From NCBI RefSeq assembly GCF_035984415.1, contig NZ_CP130720.1, positions 992,001-1,056,000 of the forward strand: a stretch of 64,000 nt of DNA. Reading direction: 5' to 3'. The notes beneath the pieces are model-generated. The model was not told the DNA's origin, made no database searches, and saw nothing but the letters and a program-made list of their open reading frames with translations. The position numbers and the translations under genes were made by a program. The DNA is from Streptomyces sp. NBC_01296. Its GTDB lineage: Bacteria > Actinomycetota > Actinomycetes > Streptomycetales > Streptomycetaceae. Of the stretch, positions 8,638 to 17,873 are shown in pieces. Position 1 is the first letter of the stretch. Every line of letters starts with the position of its first letter.

Positions 8638-9533
8638 GCCTGGCCCCGCGGGCGGTACTCGTGCACCGCAGGACCGAGTACGAGGAGCTGCTGGCCCGGC
8701 ACGGGACGCACGGGCAGGCCGCGTTCTTCCTCTCCAGCCGGGGCCGCTCGATCGCCGAGGTGGTCCGCCGCCACGACCTCGCGCAACAGGCGCTGCGCGA
8801 GGTGGCGGCGGCGGTGCCGCTCACCTGGCGCAGCTCGCGGGTGGAACGGGCGGACCTGGACCGCTTCCTGTTCGCCCCTGAGGACGTGGTGGTCGTCGTC
8901 GGCCAGGACGGCCTGGTCGCCAACACCGCGAAATACCTGAGCGGGCAGCCGGTCGTGGGCATCGACACCGACCCGGGGCGCAACCCGGGCGTTCTGGTCC
9001 GTCACCGCTGCGCCGACACGGCCGCCCTGCTGCGTGCCGCGACCGCCGCCGGGAGCCGGACGGAAGAGTTGACGATGGTCGAGGCCGTCGCCGACGACAC
9101 CCAGCGCCTCCTCGCGCTGAACGAGATCTACCTGGGCCCACCCGGCCACCAGACGGCCCGCTACCGCCTGGGCCCGGACACGGAGGACGGCCCCGGCGAG
9201 GCCCAGGCATCCTCCGGGGTGCTGGTGGGCACCGGCACGGGCGCCACCGGCTGGCTGCGCTCGGTGTGGCTGGAACGCGGCAGCACCACCGAGCTGCCCG
9301 CACGCTCCGAGGCGCGACTGCTGTGGTTCGTACGCGAAGCGTGGCCCTCGCCCGTGACCGGAACGACGAGGGTCGCAGGTGAACTGGGGCGGGGGCAGGG
9401 GCTGCGGCTGACCGTCGAGTCGGACAGGATCGTGGTCTTCGGGGACGGGATGGAAGCCGATGCCCTTGAGCTGACCTGGGGACAGAGCGTACGGCTGGGC
9501 ATCGCGGAGATCTCCCTGCGCCTGGTCACGTGA
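8634..9533 (+). CDS. NAD(+)/diacylglycerol-kinase-like protein
   Basis: A 299-residue protein with the fold of NAD kinases. G-Q-D-G-L near residue 92 stands where G-G-D-G-T binds phosphate, L-N-E-I near 160 matches the N-E motif, and S-G-V-L-V-G-T-G-T-G-A-T-G near 205 matches the T-P-T-G-S-T-A region. The first motif departs from consensus (Gln for the second Gly, Leu for Thr), so it may not be a normal NAD kinase. It starts with GTG in a GTGA overlap with the SPFH stop codon, showing tight coupling. Confidence 0.7.
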   Translation: MSLAPRAVLVHRRTEYEELLARHGTHGQAAFFLSSRGRSIAEVVRRHDLAQQALREVAAAVPLTWRSSRVERADLDRFLFAPEDVVVVVGQDGLVANTAKYLSGQPVVGIDTDPGRNPGVLVRHRCADTAALLRAATAAGSRTEELTMVEAVADDTQRLLALNEIYLGPPGHQTARYRLGPDTEDGPGEAQASSGVLVGTGTGATGWLRSVWLERGSTTELPARSEARLLWFVREAWPSPVTGTTRVAGELGRGQGLRLTVESDRIVVFGDGMEADALELTWGQSVRLGIAEISLRLVT

Positions 9534-9661
9534 CCACCCGCCGGGGGTGAGTCCGGCCGCGGCGTCGTTCAGGGCTGGCCGCCTCGGGGCCGAGGTCGAA
9601 CCCGACGCCGCGACCGGTCGTCCGTGCGCGGGCCGGGCGTGGCGGTGGCCCGTCAGGGCCG

Positions 9662-10021
9662 GCGCCCGTCGGAGCCTCGTTCGGGCTGGATCTCGCCCCG
9701 CACCGGCACGATCCGAACCCGGTCCGACGCCGGTTCGTCCTCTCCCTGTTCCCTTCCTACTGGCAGGAGGCCTACCGCGCCGTCTGGTCCCGGCAGGGGA
9801 TCCCTTTCGGGAAGGAGACGGCAGACGCCCTCGTGGTCTGGGCCACGGACGGCGAGGAGACGGACCCGCGCATCCTGGCCGAGGTGCTGTCGGCCTTGGC
9901 TCAGTTGGCGCACCCCGAACGCGAGGCCGTGGGACTGCGCCACGCCCACCACCCGAGCCCGTACGTCCGCGCCGAAGCCCTCGCATCCCTGCGAGGCGAG
10001 CACGGCCCGGCCGACGGGTGA
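9662..10021 (+). pseudogene. Start-less reading frame, probable gene fragment
   Basis: A frame open from 9551 to 10021 translates into well-behaved protein from about 9662 (an alpha-helical, HEAT-like stretch with repeated A-E-A-L-A-S-L-type turns near the end). It has no ATG, and its only GTG, at 9833, would leave 62 residues. It probably is the 3' part of a gene that lost its start. I do not recognise the family. Confidence 0.4.
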
Positions 10022-10060
10022 CGTGACGGTGTCGGTCACCGCGCGCGGTGTCCCCCGGGC

Positions 10061-10402
10061 TCACCCTGCGTAGTACTTGCTGATCTCCTGGCGGTAGTCC
10101 GGGTCGCGCAGGTGGTTGTCGCGGTGGAACTCCGGAGCGGCCTTGATCTGGTCCTTCGTACGCTCCAGGTGGACCGTCTTGTTCTCCCTGTCCACGCGCA
10201 GGATCGTCCCCGCCGGAAGCAGGACCTCCTTGCCGAAGATCCACACCCCGGTGTCCACCACGATGTAGGCGTCGGAGACCTCGCTGGAGTGCCTGTCGAC
10301 CTTGCCGATGTGGCCGTCGACGGCTTCGACGCGGTACCCCGTCAGGTCCTCGCCCGTCGGATGGATGATGCCGGAACGGTAGGCCCACATGTCGTCCGTC
10401 AT
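10061..10402 (-). CDS. PRC-barrel domain protein
   Basis: A 113-residue soluble protein. Residues 15-85 form a PRC-barrel (a T-G-Y-R-V-E-A-V-D-G-H-I-G-K-V-D opening, then V-D-T-G-V-W-I-F-G-K-E-V-L-L-P), followed by a charged tail. PRC-barrels occur in photosystem H subunits and RimM; free-standing ones in actinomycetes are usually stress-linked and of unknown role. The ATG at 10402 has AAGGAG 7 bases upstream. Transcribed alone, divergent from the GH5 gene. Confidence 0.8.
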   Translation of the reverse strand: MTDDMWAYRSGIIHPTGEDLTGYRVEAVDGHIGKVDRHSSEVSDAYIVVDTGVWIFGKEVLLPAGTILRVDRENKTVHLERTKDQIKAAPEFHRDNHLRDPDYRQEISKYYAG

Positions 10403-10578
10403 GCCGCAGCTCCTTCATGGTGTCAGCGTCTTCGTGTCGTGCTCCGTCCCGCCTGCCCCGTGGGCCGGACTCCATACATCCGCTCCGCGTTTGCGGCGAT
10501 GCCGTGCTCGGCACCCCTAGCGGTGTCGGCAGGAGGTCCGCGGGCACGGGCCGGGGAGGGACGGGGTGGGGCGGGGTG

Positions 10579-10597
10579 GAAAGTTCCGCCAACTTTC
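10579..10597 (+). promoter_or_regulatory. Perfect inverted repeat upstream of the GH5 gene
   Basis: GAAAGTT-CCGCC-AACTTTC is a perfect 7-bp dyad with a 5-bp spacer, 93 bases before the GH5 start. Streptomyces glycosidase genes often carry GAAA/TTTC-type dyads as repressor sites, so this is a plausible carbohydrate-responsive operator. Confidence 0.45.
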
Positions 10598-10689
10598 GCT
10601 GAATCCTGGGAACTTGGGCTTCCCGTCAGTAACATCCGACCGCCCGGTAGCACGCCGTACGAGCAGTCGCCCTCGAAGGGGTCCCCCGC

Positions 10690-12108
10690 ATGCGCCTGAC
10701 CTCCCGCGTCGCACCCGTAGCCCTCGCCGTGGCCGCCCTGCTGTTCGGCGTGCTCCCCGCGCAGGCCCAGGCCCGGCCCGGCCGCGTCCCCGACCGGGTC
10801 ACGGTCGGCGACCGTACCTTCATCACCGACGGCCAAGGCCGTGCGCTCCAGTGGCGCGGCTTCAACCTCGCGGACAAGAGCAGCCGCGGCGCCGACGCGT
10901 TCGCCGACATCCACGAGAGCGACCTCGCAGACATGTCCGCCCGGGGCTTCAACCTCGCGCGCCTCGCCTTCTTCTGGGACGACCTCGAACCCACCTCGGG
11001 CCACTACGACCGCGGCTACCTCTCGAAGATGCGCCGCATCCTCGACTGGGCGGAGCGCTACGACATCAAGGTCATCCTCGACGCCCACCAGGACGTCTAC
11101 GGTCCTCACTTCGGCTCCCGCGGCGTCCCCGACTGGGCCACCCGCGACGAGGGACTGCCGTTCACGCCGATCCCCGACGACTGGTTCTCCCAGTACTTCG
11201 AGCCGTCCGTGCAGACCGCCTTCGACCACCTGTACAAGGACTCGGACCTCCGCGCGGCCCACGCCCGCATGTGGATGACGGTCGCCTCCGCCCTCGGCAG
11301 GCACCCGGCGCTGCTCGGCTACGACCTGATGAACGAGCCGTTCGCCAAGTTCCTCGAGGGCGAGGACCTCCCCGCCGCCGCGGCCCGCTTCGAGGCCACC
11401 GAGCTCACGGAGCTGTGGAACCGACTTGCCCGGGCGATCCGCCTGGTCGACCGCACGTCGTGGGTGTTCGTCGAGCCCACCGTCATCGTCGGTCTCGGCG
11501 TCCCGACCCGGATGGGCCGCATCGACGACCCGCACGCCGGGTACGCGCCGCACTTCTACGAGACCGCGATGGAAACCGGCGCAGACTACGACCCCAACGG
11601 CACCTTCATCCCCGCCTACGAGGCTGCCATCAGCGACTACCCGACCCGGAACCGCATGCCGGTGATCGTTGGTGAGTGGGGCGGCAACCCCTACGTCCCG
11701 CACGGGAGCCAGTTCGTCACCGACATGACGGCCTCACTGGACCGCTTCTCCAGCGGCTGGACGTGGTGGCAGTGGTGCCGCGGCGGGGGCTACTGCTTCC
11801 TCGACCAGACGGGCGCCGTGAAGCCGGGCGCCCGGCTGCTCGTCCAGCCGTACGCGCGGGCGGTCGCGGGCGACCCGCTCGGCTTCGCGTACGCCCCGGT
11901 CACCCGCACCTACACGCTCACCTTCCGCACCCGCGACGACGCCGTGGGGGCCACCCAGATCATCGTGCCCAAGGAGGCGTACCCGAGCGGCTACCGCGTC
12001 GACGTCCGGGGCGACAGGGCCAGTTGGGACAGCCACGGCCAGACCGTCTCCGTACGCACCCGCGCCGGGGCCGGAGCCCGTTACGAGGTCACGATCAGCC
12101 CGAGGTAG
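10690..12108 (+). CDS. Secreted GH5-family glycosidase (endoglycoceramidase-like)
   Basis: A 472-residue secreted enzyme. A signal peptide (1-28, ending A-Q-A) is followed by a TIM-barrel glycoside hydrolase family 5 domain. The acid/base Glu lies in Y-D-L-M-N-E-P near residue 215 and the nucleophile Glu in V-I-V-G-E-W-G near 330. A beta-sandwich of about 90 residues follows, as in endoglycosylceramidases (GH5_28). The W-R-G-F-N-L block near 56 and D-A-H-Q-D near 138 also fit that group. A glycosphingolipid or steryl-glucoside substrate is likely. The ATG at 10690 has GAAGGGG upstream. Confidence 0.85.
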   Translation: MRLTSRVAPVALAVAALLFGVLPAQAQARPGRVPDRVTVGDRTFITDGQGRALQWRGFNLADKSSRGADAFADIHESDLADMSARGFNLARLAFFWDDLEPTSGHYDRGYLSKMRRILDWAERYDIKVILDAHQDVYGPHFGSRGVPDWATRDEGLPFTPIPDDWFSQYFEPSVQTAFDHLYKDSDLRAAHARMWMTVASALGRHPALLGYDLMNEPFAKFLEGEDLPAAAARFEATELTELWNRLARAIRLVDRTSWVFVEPTVIVGLGVPTRMGRIDDPHAGYAPHFYETAMETGADYDPNGTFIPAYEAAISDYPTRNRMPVIVGEWGGNPYVPHGSQFVTDMTASLDRFSSGWTWWQWCRGGGYCFLDQTGAVKPGARLLVQPYARAVAGDPLGFAYAPVTRTYTLTFRTRDDAVGATQIIVPKEAYPSGYRVDVRGDRASWDSHGQTVSVRTRAGAGARYEVTISPR

Positions 12109-12856
12109 CCCGGCCGAGGCGTCGGGGGGTGGGTGCGGATCATTCGGGGCGGTTGAAGCGGTGCACGCCACCGAGGCCGCGAACTCAACTACGCCGGCAG
12201 CAAGGCGCCGAATCCGTCGCCGAGCACTCCTTCCGGATCGGGGTGATCGACTCGGTACTCGCCATGAGGGAAGGCGCGCCGACCCGGCCGAGTGCGCATG
12301 CCACCTCTGGAGGGAGCGGGGTCAACGGCTACGGCTGGTTGATGGACGGCCTGGCAAGGGCGAGACGAGTCCAACGCTGCAGCTGGTCGTCGCGGCTGCC
12401 GATTTGCGTCTGCTGGGCGACCCCCGCGGTCTCCTCGAATGTCGGATCGCCGTTGCGGGAGAGGAGCCTCAGCGGCCAGAGCCGAGTCGCCGGGATCAAG
12501 GGGCGGATGGCAGGGGGCATGGTGAGAGCGAGCGGGAGTCCCGGACGACGGAGGAGTTGGGCGCCTCCCACGAGGGCGCGGTCGGAGGGCTGCTCGGGGA
12601 CGGGAGTGTGCCGGAGCCGGTGGCTGTGGCCGGTCCAGCCGCAGGAAGCGGGCGTTGGGGCCGTAGCGTTCCAGCAGGAACAGGGCGTCGGCAAGCGGGG
12701 CGTCGCGCTTCGGCCGTTTTTGCACGGGCCGGGCGTCGTTCCAGTCCCCCGCCATGACGACGAGCGCGGTGACGGCGGCCATGATGAATCCCTCGAGGCA
12801 GCTGACCCAACCACGTAGCCACACCCATGACCAGCACTTACGCGACAACCCGTAGG
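12109..12856. other. Gene-poor degraded stretch
   Basis: No frame here has consistent codon bias with a start and a recognisable product. The minus strand reads like protein in short patches (for example about 12650-12800) in different frames. This fits the decayed remainder of whatever was fused to the response-regulator fragment on its right. Confidence 0.4.
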
Positions 12857-13252
12857 GCGCAATGTGGCGGGGAAGAGGATCGCTTCCCCCGCCGCCGCGA
12901 CGCGCACCGCCTGCGCGATCTGCCGGACCGGTAGGCGTTTGAGTACGAAGCCGCTGGCCCCCGCGCTGAGCGCGGCGGTGACGTAGTCGTCGTTCTCGAA
13001 GGTGGTGATGACCACGACCTTCGGGGGATCGGCCGACTCGGCCAGCAGCAGCCGGGTGGCCTCGATGCCGTTGCGGCGTGGCATCCGCACGTCTATCAGG
13101 ACCACGTCCGGCCGCAGCCGCAGCGCCTGCTCGAGCGCCTCGACGCCGTCGGCGGCTTCTCCGGCCACCGTGATCCCCTGCTGGGAGGCGAGCAGCGTGT
13201 GCAGGCCACTGCGGGTCACCTCGTCGTCGGCGGCGATCAGGAGCGTGATGGG
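12857..13252 (-). pseudogene. Response regulator remnant (REC domain only)
   Basis: This segment encodes nearly a whole NarL-type receiver domain: the acidic D-D-E, the phosphoacceptor Asp in V-V-L-I-D-V-R-M-P, the switch Thr in V-V-V-I-T-T-F and the Lys in G-F-V-L-K. It ends at L-F-P-A-T-L-R, exactly where the linker to the LuxR-type HTH should follow; after that the frame turns to noise and no HTH is found. There is no ATG or GTG at the expected start. With the kinase fragment just upstream it is the fossil of a two-component pair. Confidence 0.75.
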
Positions 13253-13292
13253 GGTACCAACGGGGCCGGCGCTGGCGGCTGCGCCGGTGGCA

Positions 13293-13430
13293 ACGGTCGT
13301 GGATCTCGCCGTGCAGCAGCCGGCCGCGCTCGACCAGGCCAGGCAAGCCGTGCCCGGACGTCGGGAAGGCACCTGTACTGCTGGCGGCGCCGGTTATTGC
13401 CGGGCGCGCCGCCGCCGGCCTCCCCCGATC
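13293..13430 (-). pseudogene. Histidine kinase C-terminal remnant
   Basis: In a different frame from the REC fragment, about 46 codons encode S-G-H-G-L-P-G-L-V-E-R-G-R-L-L-H-G-E, the G2 box and end of a NarL-family sensor kinase ATPase domain. Nothing of the kinase remains to the right, where the promoter of the divergent hydrolase gene begins. The order kinase then regulator on the minus strand is the usual one for such pairs. Confidence 0.65.
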
Positions 13431-13550
13431 GAGGGAGGTAATTCTCCCGCTTTCCCGCGATGTGGGGCCGATACCTCCGAGCCCATGATCGTGTCAGTCG
13501 GCACCGACAGGAACCGCGGCCGGCTCCCACCGATCCTCAGGGGTTGCAAA

Positions 13551-14720
13551 ATGCGTGACCAGGCATCGCAGAACGCTCTTCCGTCCCGGCGGCCACGCGG
13601 CGGCCGCCGCGTTGCCGTGTCGGCCGCGGCCGCTCTGGCCGTCACCGTGATCACGGCGGGCGCCTTGGCTCCGCCCGCGGCGTACGCCGACGCCGGACCG
13701 GACCCCGTCCAGCAGGGCCTGAACGCCATGGTGCGCGCCGACGGCCAGCCGGCCGCCCTGGGAAGCGTCAAGGACCGTGCGGGCCGTACCCGTACCTACA
13801 CGGCGGGGGTGGCCGATCTTGCCACCGGAGCGAAGGTGCCCGCCAATGGTCAGGTGAGGGCCGGCAGCAACACCAAGACGTTCACCGCGGTCGTCGTGCT
13901 GCAACTGGTCGCTGAAGGGAAGATAGGCCTCGACACGATGGTCGAGACCTACCTGCCCGGTCTCGTACGCGGGGAGGGAATCGACGGAAATCACATCACC
14001 GTCCGCCAGTTGCTCCAGCACACCAGCGGGCTTCCCGATTACGGGCTGCACATCGACGACAACGTCCTTCCGGACCGGTACTTCGAACCCCGCGATCTCC
14101 TCGACATCGCCCTCCAGCACAAGGCCGACTTCGCCCCGGGCAAGAAATGGGCTTATAGCAACACCAACTACGTGGTGGCCGGCCTGATCGTCCAGAAGAT
14201 CACCCACCGGCCCCTCGCCGAACTGATAGACCAGCGCGTCATCCAGCGCATCGGACTGCGCCACACGTACTTCCCCGCGCCCGGCGACAAGACGATCCGG
14301 GAGCCTCACCCCAAGGGCTACCACCGCAAGACGGCGGATGAGCCGCTGCGCGACTTCACCGAGATCGACCCCTCCGCGGGCTGGGCGGCCGGCCAGATGA
14401 TATCCACCAACTCCGACCTCAATCTGTTCTTCGGCGCTCTCCTTGGCGGCCGTCTCCTCCCGGATGCCCAGCTCGCACAGATGCGCACGACCGTTCCCGT
14501 CGGGGACACCGGCGCGGGGTACGGCCTGGGGTTGATGAGCCGTCCGCTCTCGTGTGGCGGTGTCTACTGGGGCCACGGCGGCGATATCGCCGGATACGAG
14601 ACCCGGGGCGGGGTCACGGATGACGGCCGTGCCGTCAGCCTCGCGGTGACCAGCATTCCGGTCACCGTCGAACCCATCAGGCATCTGGAAAAGGTCGTGG
14701 ACACGGCCTTGTGCCGCTGA
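13551..14720 (+). CDS. Secreted D-alanyl-D-alanine carboxypeptidase-like serine hydrolase
   Basis: A 389-residue exported protein. A twin-arginine-like R-R-P-R-G-G-R-R stretch precedes a hydrophobic segment (22-45) and an A-Y-A-D cleavage site. The catalytic domain shows S-N-T-K at about 106, Y-S-N at about 202 and H-G-G near 343, the three motifs of the Streptomyces R61 DD-peptidase family, so it should be active. The ATG at 13551 follows AGGGG by 7 bases; the ATG at 13485 is possible but adds an unlikely extension. The closest relative in the window is the hydrolase at 185-1405. Confidence 0.87.
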   Translation: MRDQASQNALPSRRPRGGRRVAVSAAAALAVTVITAGALAPPAAYADAGPDPVQQGLNAMVRADGQPAALGSVKDRAGRTRTYTAGVADLATGAKVPANGQVRAGSNTKTFTAVVVLQLVAEGKIGLDTMVETYLPGLVRGEGIDGNHITVRQLLQHTSGLPDYGLHIDDNVLPDRYFEPRDLLDIALQHKADFAPGKKWAYSNTNYVVAGLIVQKITHRPLAELIDQRVIQRIGLRHTYFPAPGDKTIREPHPKGYHRKTADEPLRDFTEIDPSAGWAAGQMISTNSDLNLFFGALLGGRLLPDAQLAQMRTTVPVGDTGAGYGLGLMSRPLSCGGVYWGHGGDIAGYETRGGVTDDGRAVSLAVTSIPVTVEPIRHLEKVVDTALCR

Positions 14721-15135
14721 ACCGGTGCGGGTCGCGGACGAGATGGAAACAGGGTGCTGTCCCGTGATAGCCGCGGCGAGCGAGGGCACCACCGACCCTA
14801 GAGTTGGACCGGGCCAGTCAGCTGGCGATGCACGAAGGCACCGTGGACGGCTGCGACCAAGGGCGAGGAAGAACGAGAAATCACAAGCCCGGTGAAGCCG
14901 ACGCGCTACCGCAGCACTGCCGGACGACGTGGGAACCGACCGCAGGGGCGGTCCCTGCGCGGACGCGAACCGCACGCGGGCCCCCAGGTGCCTCCCGGCG
15001 CCAAGCCGACCGTCGTAAAGGGTCTGGGCGGGACGACCCTCGACTGGAAAACGCGGTCGGCAAGCTGGTCGTACTGACCCACCTGGCCCAGGACTGACTC
15101 TGGGGCGGCGCCGCTTCCTTCCCCCGCACCCGTCC
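14721..15135. other. Intergenic region, no gene supported
   Basis: The 415 bases between the hydrolase gene and the convergent kinase gene have several overlapping short frames on both strands, none with a ribosome site and a recognisable product. The plus-strand frame ending at 15097 looks protein-like over its last 20 codons only. Confidence 0.35.
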
Positions 15136-16350
15136 TCAGGGTTCGGGTGTGGGCGCGGCGTCCAAATGAAGGGTTGCCTGCGCGCCGCCGTCGAGGTGGT
15201 TCTCGAACGCGAGGTGGGCGTCGAGGAGTCCGGCCTGGCCTGCGGCGATGGTGAGGCCGAGTCCGAGGCCCTTGCCCTCCGCACTCGTACGGAAGCGTTG
15301 CGGGCCGTGGGTGAGGAGATGGTCAGGGAAGCCGGCGCCCCGGTCGCGCACCCGCACGAGCGCTCCCTCGACCTGGACCAGCACCGGCTCGGCGCCGTGC
15401 CGCAGGGCGTTGCTCACCAGATTGCTGAGGATACGTTCCACCCGCCGAGGGTCGGTGCGTACCGTCACGTCGGCGATCACCTCCAGTCGCACGAGCGGCG
15501 GGCCGGTCCGGGCAGGTTCCTCGACCGCGGCGCGCACCACCCGCCTGGCCAGCCCGCCCAGCTCGACCCAGCGCAGGTCAGCCTCCTCGCCGCCGTTGTC
15601 GAGGCGGGCCACCTCAAGGACGTCCTCCGTCAAGTCCCGCAGCCTGCGCGCTCGTTCCTGGACCATGCCCTCTACGCGACCGGGCGCCAGCAGCCCGGCT
15701 GCGGCGATCAGGCCGGCGACCGGGGTGCGCAGCTCGTGCGCGATGTTGGCGGTGACCTCGCGTTCGGCCTGGAGACGGCTGGCCAGGGCCTCGGCCATGG
15801 CGTTGACCGCCTGGGTGAGAGCGGCGATCTCGTCGTTGCCCGACTCCGGTAGCCGGGCGGTGAGGTCGCCGTCGGCGATCCTGCGGGCGGAACGCGCCGA
15901 GGTCCGCAAGCGGTGGCCGAACCGGCTGGCCAGGGCGAGGCCGATCACCGACGCCACGATGACGCCGATCACACCCGACTGCAACATCACCCGGTTCACT
16001 TCGCCGATCAGTGGGCGGCTGGCCACTACCAGCGTCAGGGTGGTGCCGCCCTTGACCGGCTGCCCGGCCCACAGCCAGCGGACGCCGTCGGAGGTGTCCT
16101 CGACGTAGAACGCCCGCCGACCGTGGGCCATCTCCTTGCGCAGCTCGTCCGGAATGTCCGTCCGGCCGAGCTGCGCGCCCATCGCGGTCTTCCCCGAGGT
16201 CTCGTAAGCCTCCACCAGCAACGCCAGCCGCGCGGTCATCTCTTCCCGCTCCCGGTCCGCAAGCATCTGCGGAACCTGCACCCCCATGACCAACACCGCC
16301 AGCGCGGCGGTCGCGGTGATCGTTGCGCCTATCTTCAGCCGAAGCCCCAT
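15136..16350 (-). CDS. Orphan sensor histidine kinase
   Basis: A 404-residue membrane kinase. Transmembrane segments at about 7-28 and 125-145 enclose an extracytoplasmic sensor of about 95 residues. A HAMP domain (147-200) leads to the H box H-E-L-R-T-P, the N box N-L-V-S-N-A-L-R-H-G and the G box G-K-G-L-G-L-G-L. All residues for autophosphorylation are present. No response regulator gene adjoins it; the neighbour is a divergent MarR gene, so its partner must be elsewhere or has been lost. Confidence 0.88.
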   Translation of the reverse strand: MGLRLKIGATITATAALAVLVMGVQVPQMLADREREEMTARLALLVEAYETSGKTAMGAQLGRTDIPDELRKEMAHGRRAFYVEDTSDGVRWLWAGQPVKGGTTLTLVVASRPLIGEVNRVMLQSGVIGVIVASVIGLALASRFGHRLRTSARSARRIADGDLTARLPESGNDEIAALTQAVNAMAEALASRLQAEREVTANIAHELRTPVAGLIAAAGLLAPGRVEGMVQERARRLRDLTEDVLEVARLDNGGEEADLRWVELGGLARRVVRAAVEEPARTGPPLVRLEVIADVTVRTDPRRVERILSNLVSNALRHGAEPVLVQVEGALVRVRDRGAGFPDHLLTHGPQRFRTSAEGKGLGLGLTIAAGQAGLLDAHLAFENHLDGGAQATLHLDAAPTPEP

Positions 16351-16482
16351 CTACCGCTCCCCCAGAAATCTCATGGCCGTTCCCCCATGTGACCCTACGG
16401 AACCGACGTCGCCGCGAGCCGGGCGGCCGGGAGGGGCGATGATCGTGGCGAGACCGGATCTGATGAGCGAAGGGTGTGGCGG

Positions 16483-16977
16483 GTGGGCGAAGGTGCGGGG
16501 ATCACTTCGGCACAGGAGGCGGCGAACGACGAGCTGGTGCTCGCGTTCGGACGGCTGCAGGGGGCCGCGGGGCGGCTGGAGTACCTGCTCGGCGGTGCGA
16601 TCGAGGAGGAGTTCGGGATCAGCCACCTGATGTACGAGGTGCTGCTGATCGTGGGCCGGGCGGGCGGTGCGGGCATGTCGATGCGGGCCGTCGCGCAGGA
16701 GCGGGTCCTGACCACGGGTGGGATGACCCGCCTGGTGGACCGGATGGAGGCGGCCGGCCTGGTGGTGCGCGCCGACGACCCGGCGGACCGCAGGGGCAAG
16801 CTGGTACGGCTCACCGCGCGGGGCGAGGACATCGTGGTGCGGGCCAGTCGGCTGCACGTGGAGAACATCCGCCGCCACTTCCTGGCTCCGCTGCCAGAGG
16901 AGGCCCGGGAGCAGTTCATGGAGTGCCTGCGGATCCTGTCCCACTCGGCGCGGGACGCCCTGCCCCGCCTGCGGTAA
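16483..16977 (+). CDS. MarR-family transcriptional regulator
   Basis: A 164-residue winged-helix regulator with the MarR signature: a recognition helix around T-T-G-G-M-T-R-L-V-D-R-M-E, followed by the wing D-D-P-A-D-R-R-G-K-L-V. GTG at 16483 is chosen because GAAGGG lies 8 bases before it; GTG at 16474 is nearly on top of that site. It precedes the DsbA-like and MBL-fold genes on the same strand and may control them. Confidence 0.85.
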   Translation: MGEGAGITSAQEAANDELVLAFGRLQGAAGRLEYLLGGAIEEEFGISHLMYEVLLIVGRAGGAGMSMRAVAQERVLTTGGMTRLVDRMEAAGLVVRADDPADRRGKLVRLTARGEDIVVRASRLHVENIRRHFLAPLPEEAREQFMECLRILSHSARDALPRLR

Positions 16978-17096
16978 GGGCGGAAGTCCCGAGGGTGGGG
17001 GCCTTTCGCCATGCGGGAATGCCTGACACAGCAGATACTGTTCAAGCAGGTACATCGCTTCGGTGCGGAGCGACTCCCTCTGCAAAGGCCTTCCCC

Positions 17097-17741
17097 ATGA
17101 ACCTCGTCTACGTCTTCGACGCCTACTGCGGCTGGTCCTACGGGTTCGCCCCCACCCTGGCCGAGGTCACCCTGCGTCACCCGGGACTGCCGGTCGAGGT
17201 CGTATCGGGCGGCTTGTTCACCGGGCCGCGGGCCGTGCCGATCCGCGAGTTCGGCTACGTCCAGGGCGCCAACACCAAGATCGGCGAGCTGACCGGTGTC
17301 GAATTCGGGGCGGGGTACGAGCGGCTGATCGCCGACGGCTCGTTCGTCATGGACTCCCTGGACGCCGCCCGGGGCATGGCGGCGCTGCGGCAGGCGGCCC
17401 CGGATCGGGCGGTGGAGCTGGCCATCGCCGTGCAGGCCGCGTTCTACCAGGACGGCCTGAGCTTGTCCGACCCCGGCACCTTCACCCGGATCGCCGCGGC
17501 AGCCGGCCTCGACCCGCTGGAAGTCGGCGCCGCACTCGCCGCACCGGCCGCCCCCCTCGTGGCCGAGGCCGACTTCCGGCGGGCGGCAGCCCTGGGCGCG
17601 AACGCCTACCCGACACTCCTGGCCCAGGACGGTGACCGCACCACGGTCCTCGCCGTCGGCCACGCCGGCCCCGACAAGATCGACACACTGCTGGAGCAGT
17701 TCGCCGCCGCCCGCACCCGCTCGACCGCGTCCGGCCGCTGA
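17097..17741 (+). CDS. DsbA-family (FrnE-like) thioredoxin-fold protein
   Basis: A 214-residue cytoplasmic protein of the DsbA/FrnE class. The thioredoxin active site is D-A-Y-C-G-W-S-Y, so only one Cys of the usual C-x-x-C pair is present; it could act in glutathione- or mycothiol-linked isomerase chemistry but not as a dithiol oxidase. A helical insert follows and a cis-Pro region (N-A-Y-P-T-L) lies near residue 172. It sits between the MarR gene and the MBL-fold gene. Confidence 0.78.
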   Translation: MNLVYVFDAYCGWSYGFAPTLAEVTLRHPGLPVEVVSGGLFTGPRAVPIREFGYVQGANTKIGELTGVEFGAGYERLIADGSFVMDSLDAARGMAALRQAAPDRAVELAIAVQAAFYQDGLSLSDPGTFTRIAAAAGLDPLEVGAALAAPAAPLVAEADFRRAAALGANAYPTLLAQDGDRTTVLAVGHAGPDKIDTLLEQFAAARTRSTASGR

Positions 17742-17873
17742 ATCCCCGCCGACACACCGGCACGGTCGGTGCCGTCCAGGCACGGCGGGGCGAACCTGAA
17801 TCCCAACACGACCAGCAGCCCCACCTCACACCCTTCCCCACCTCTCACGCTGATCCCGGCAAAGGACATGATG

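Noticed and set aside
8277..10592. 771-codon minus-strand frame
   Set aside because: It spans the antisense of the SPFH and NAD-kinase-like genes and runs out of frame through the PRC-barrel gene; arginine/proline-rich composition is typical of a G+C-driven shadow.
14804..15097. 97-codon plus-strand frame after the DD-peptidase gene
   Set aside because: No ribosome site, several equal-length overlapping frames and no recognisable motif.
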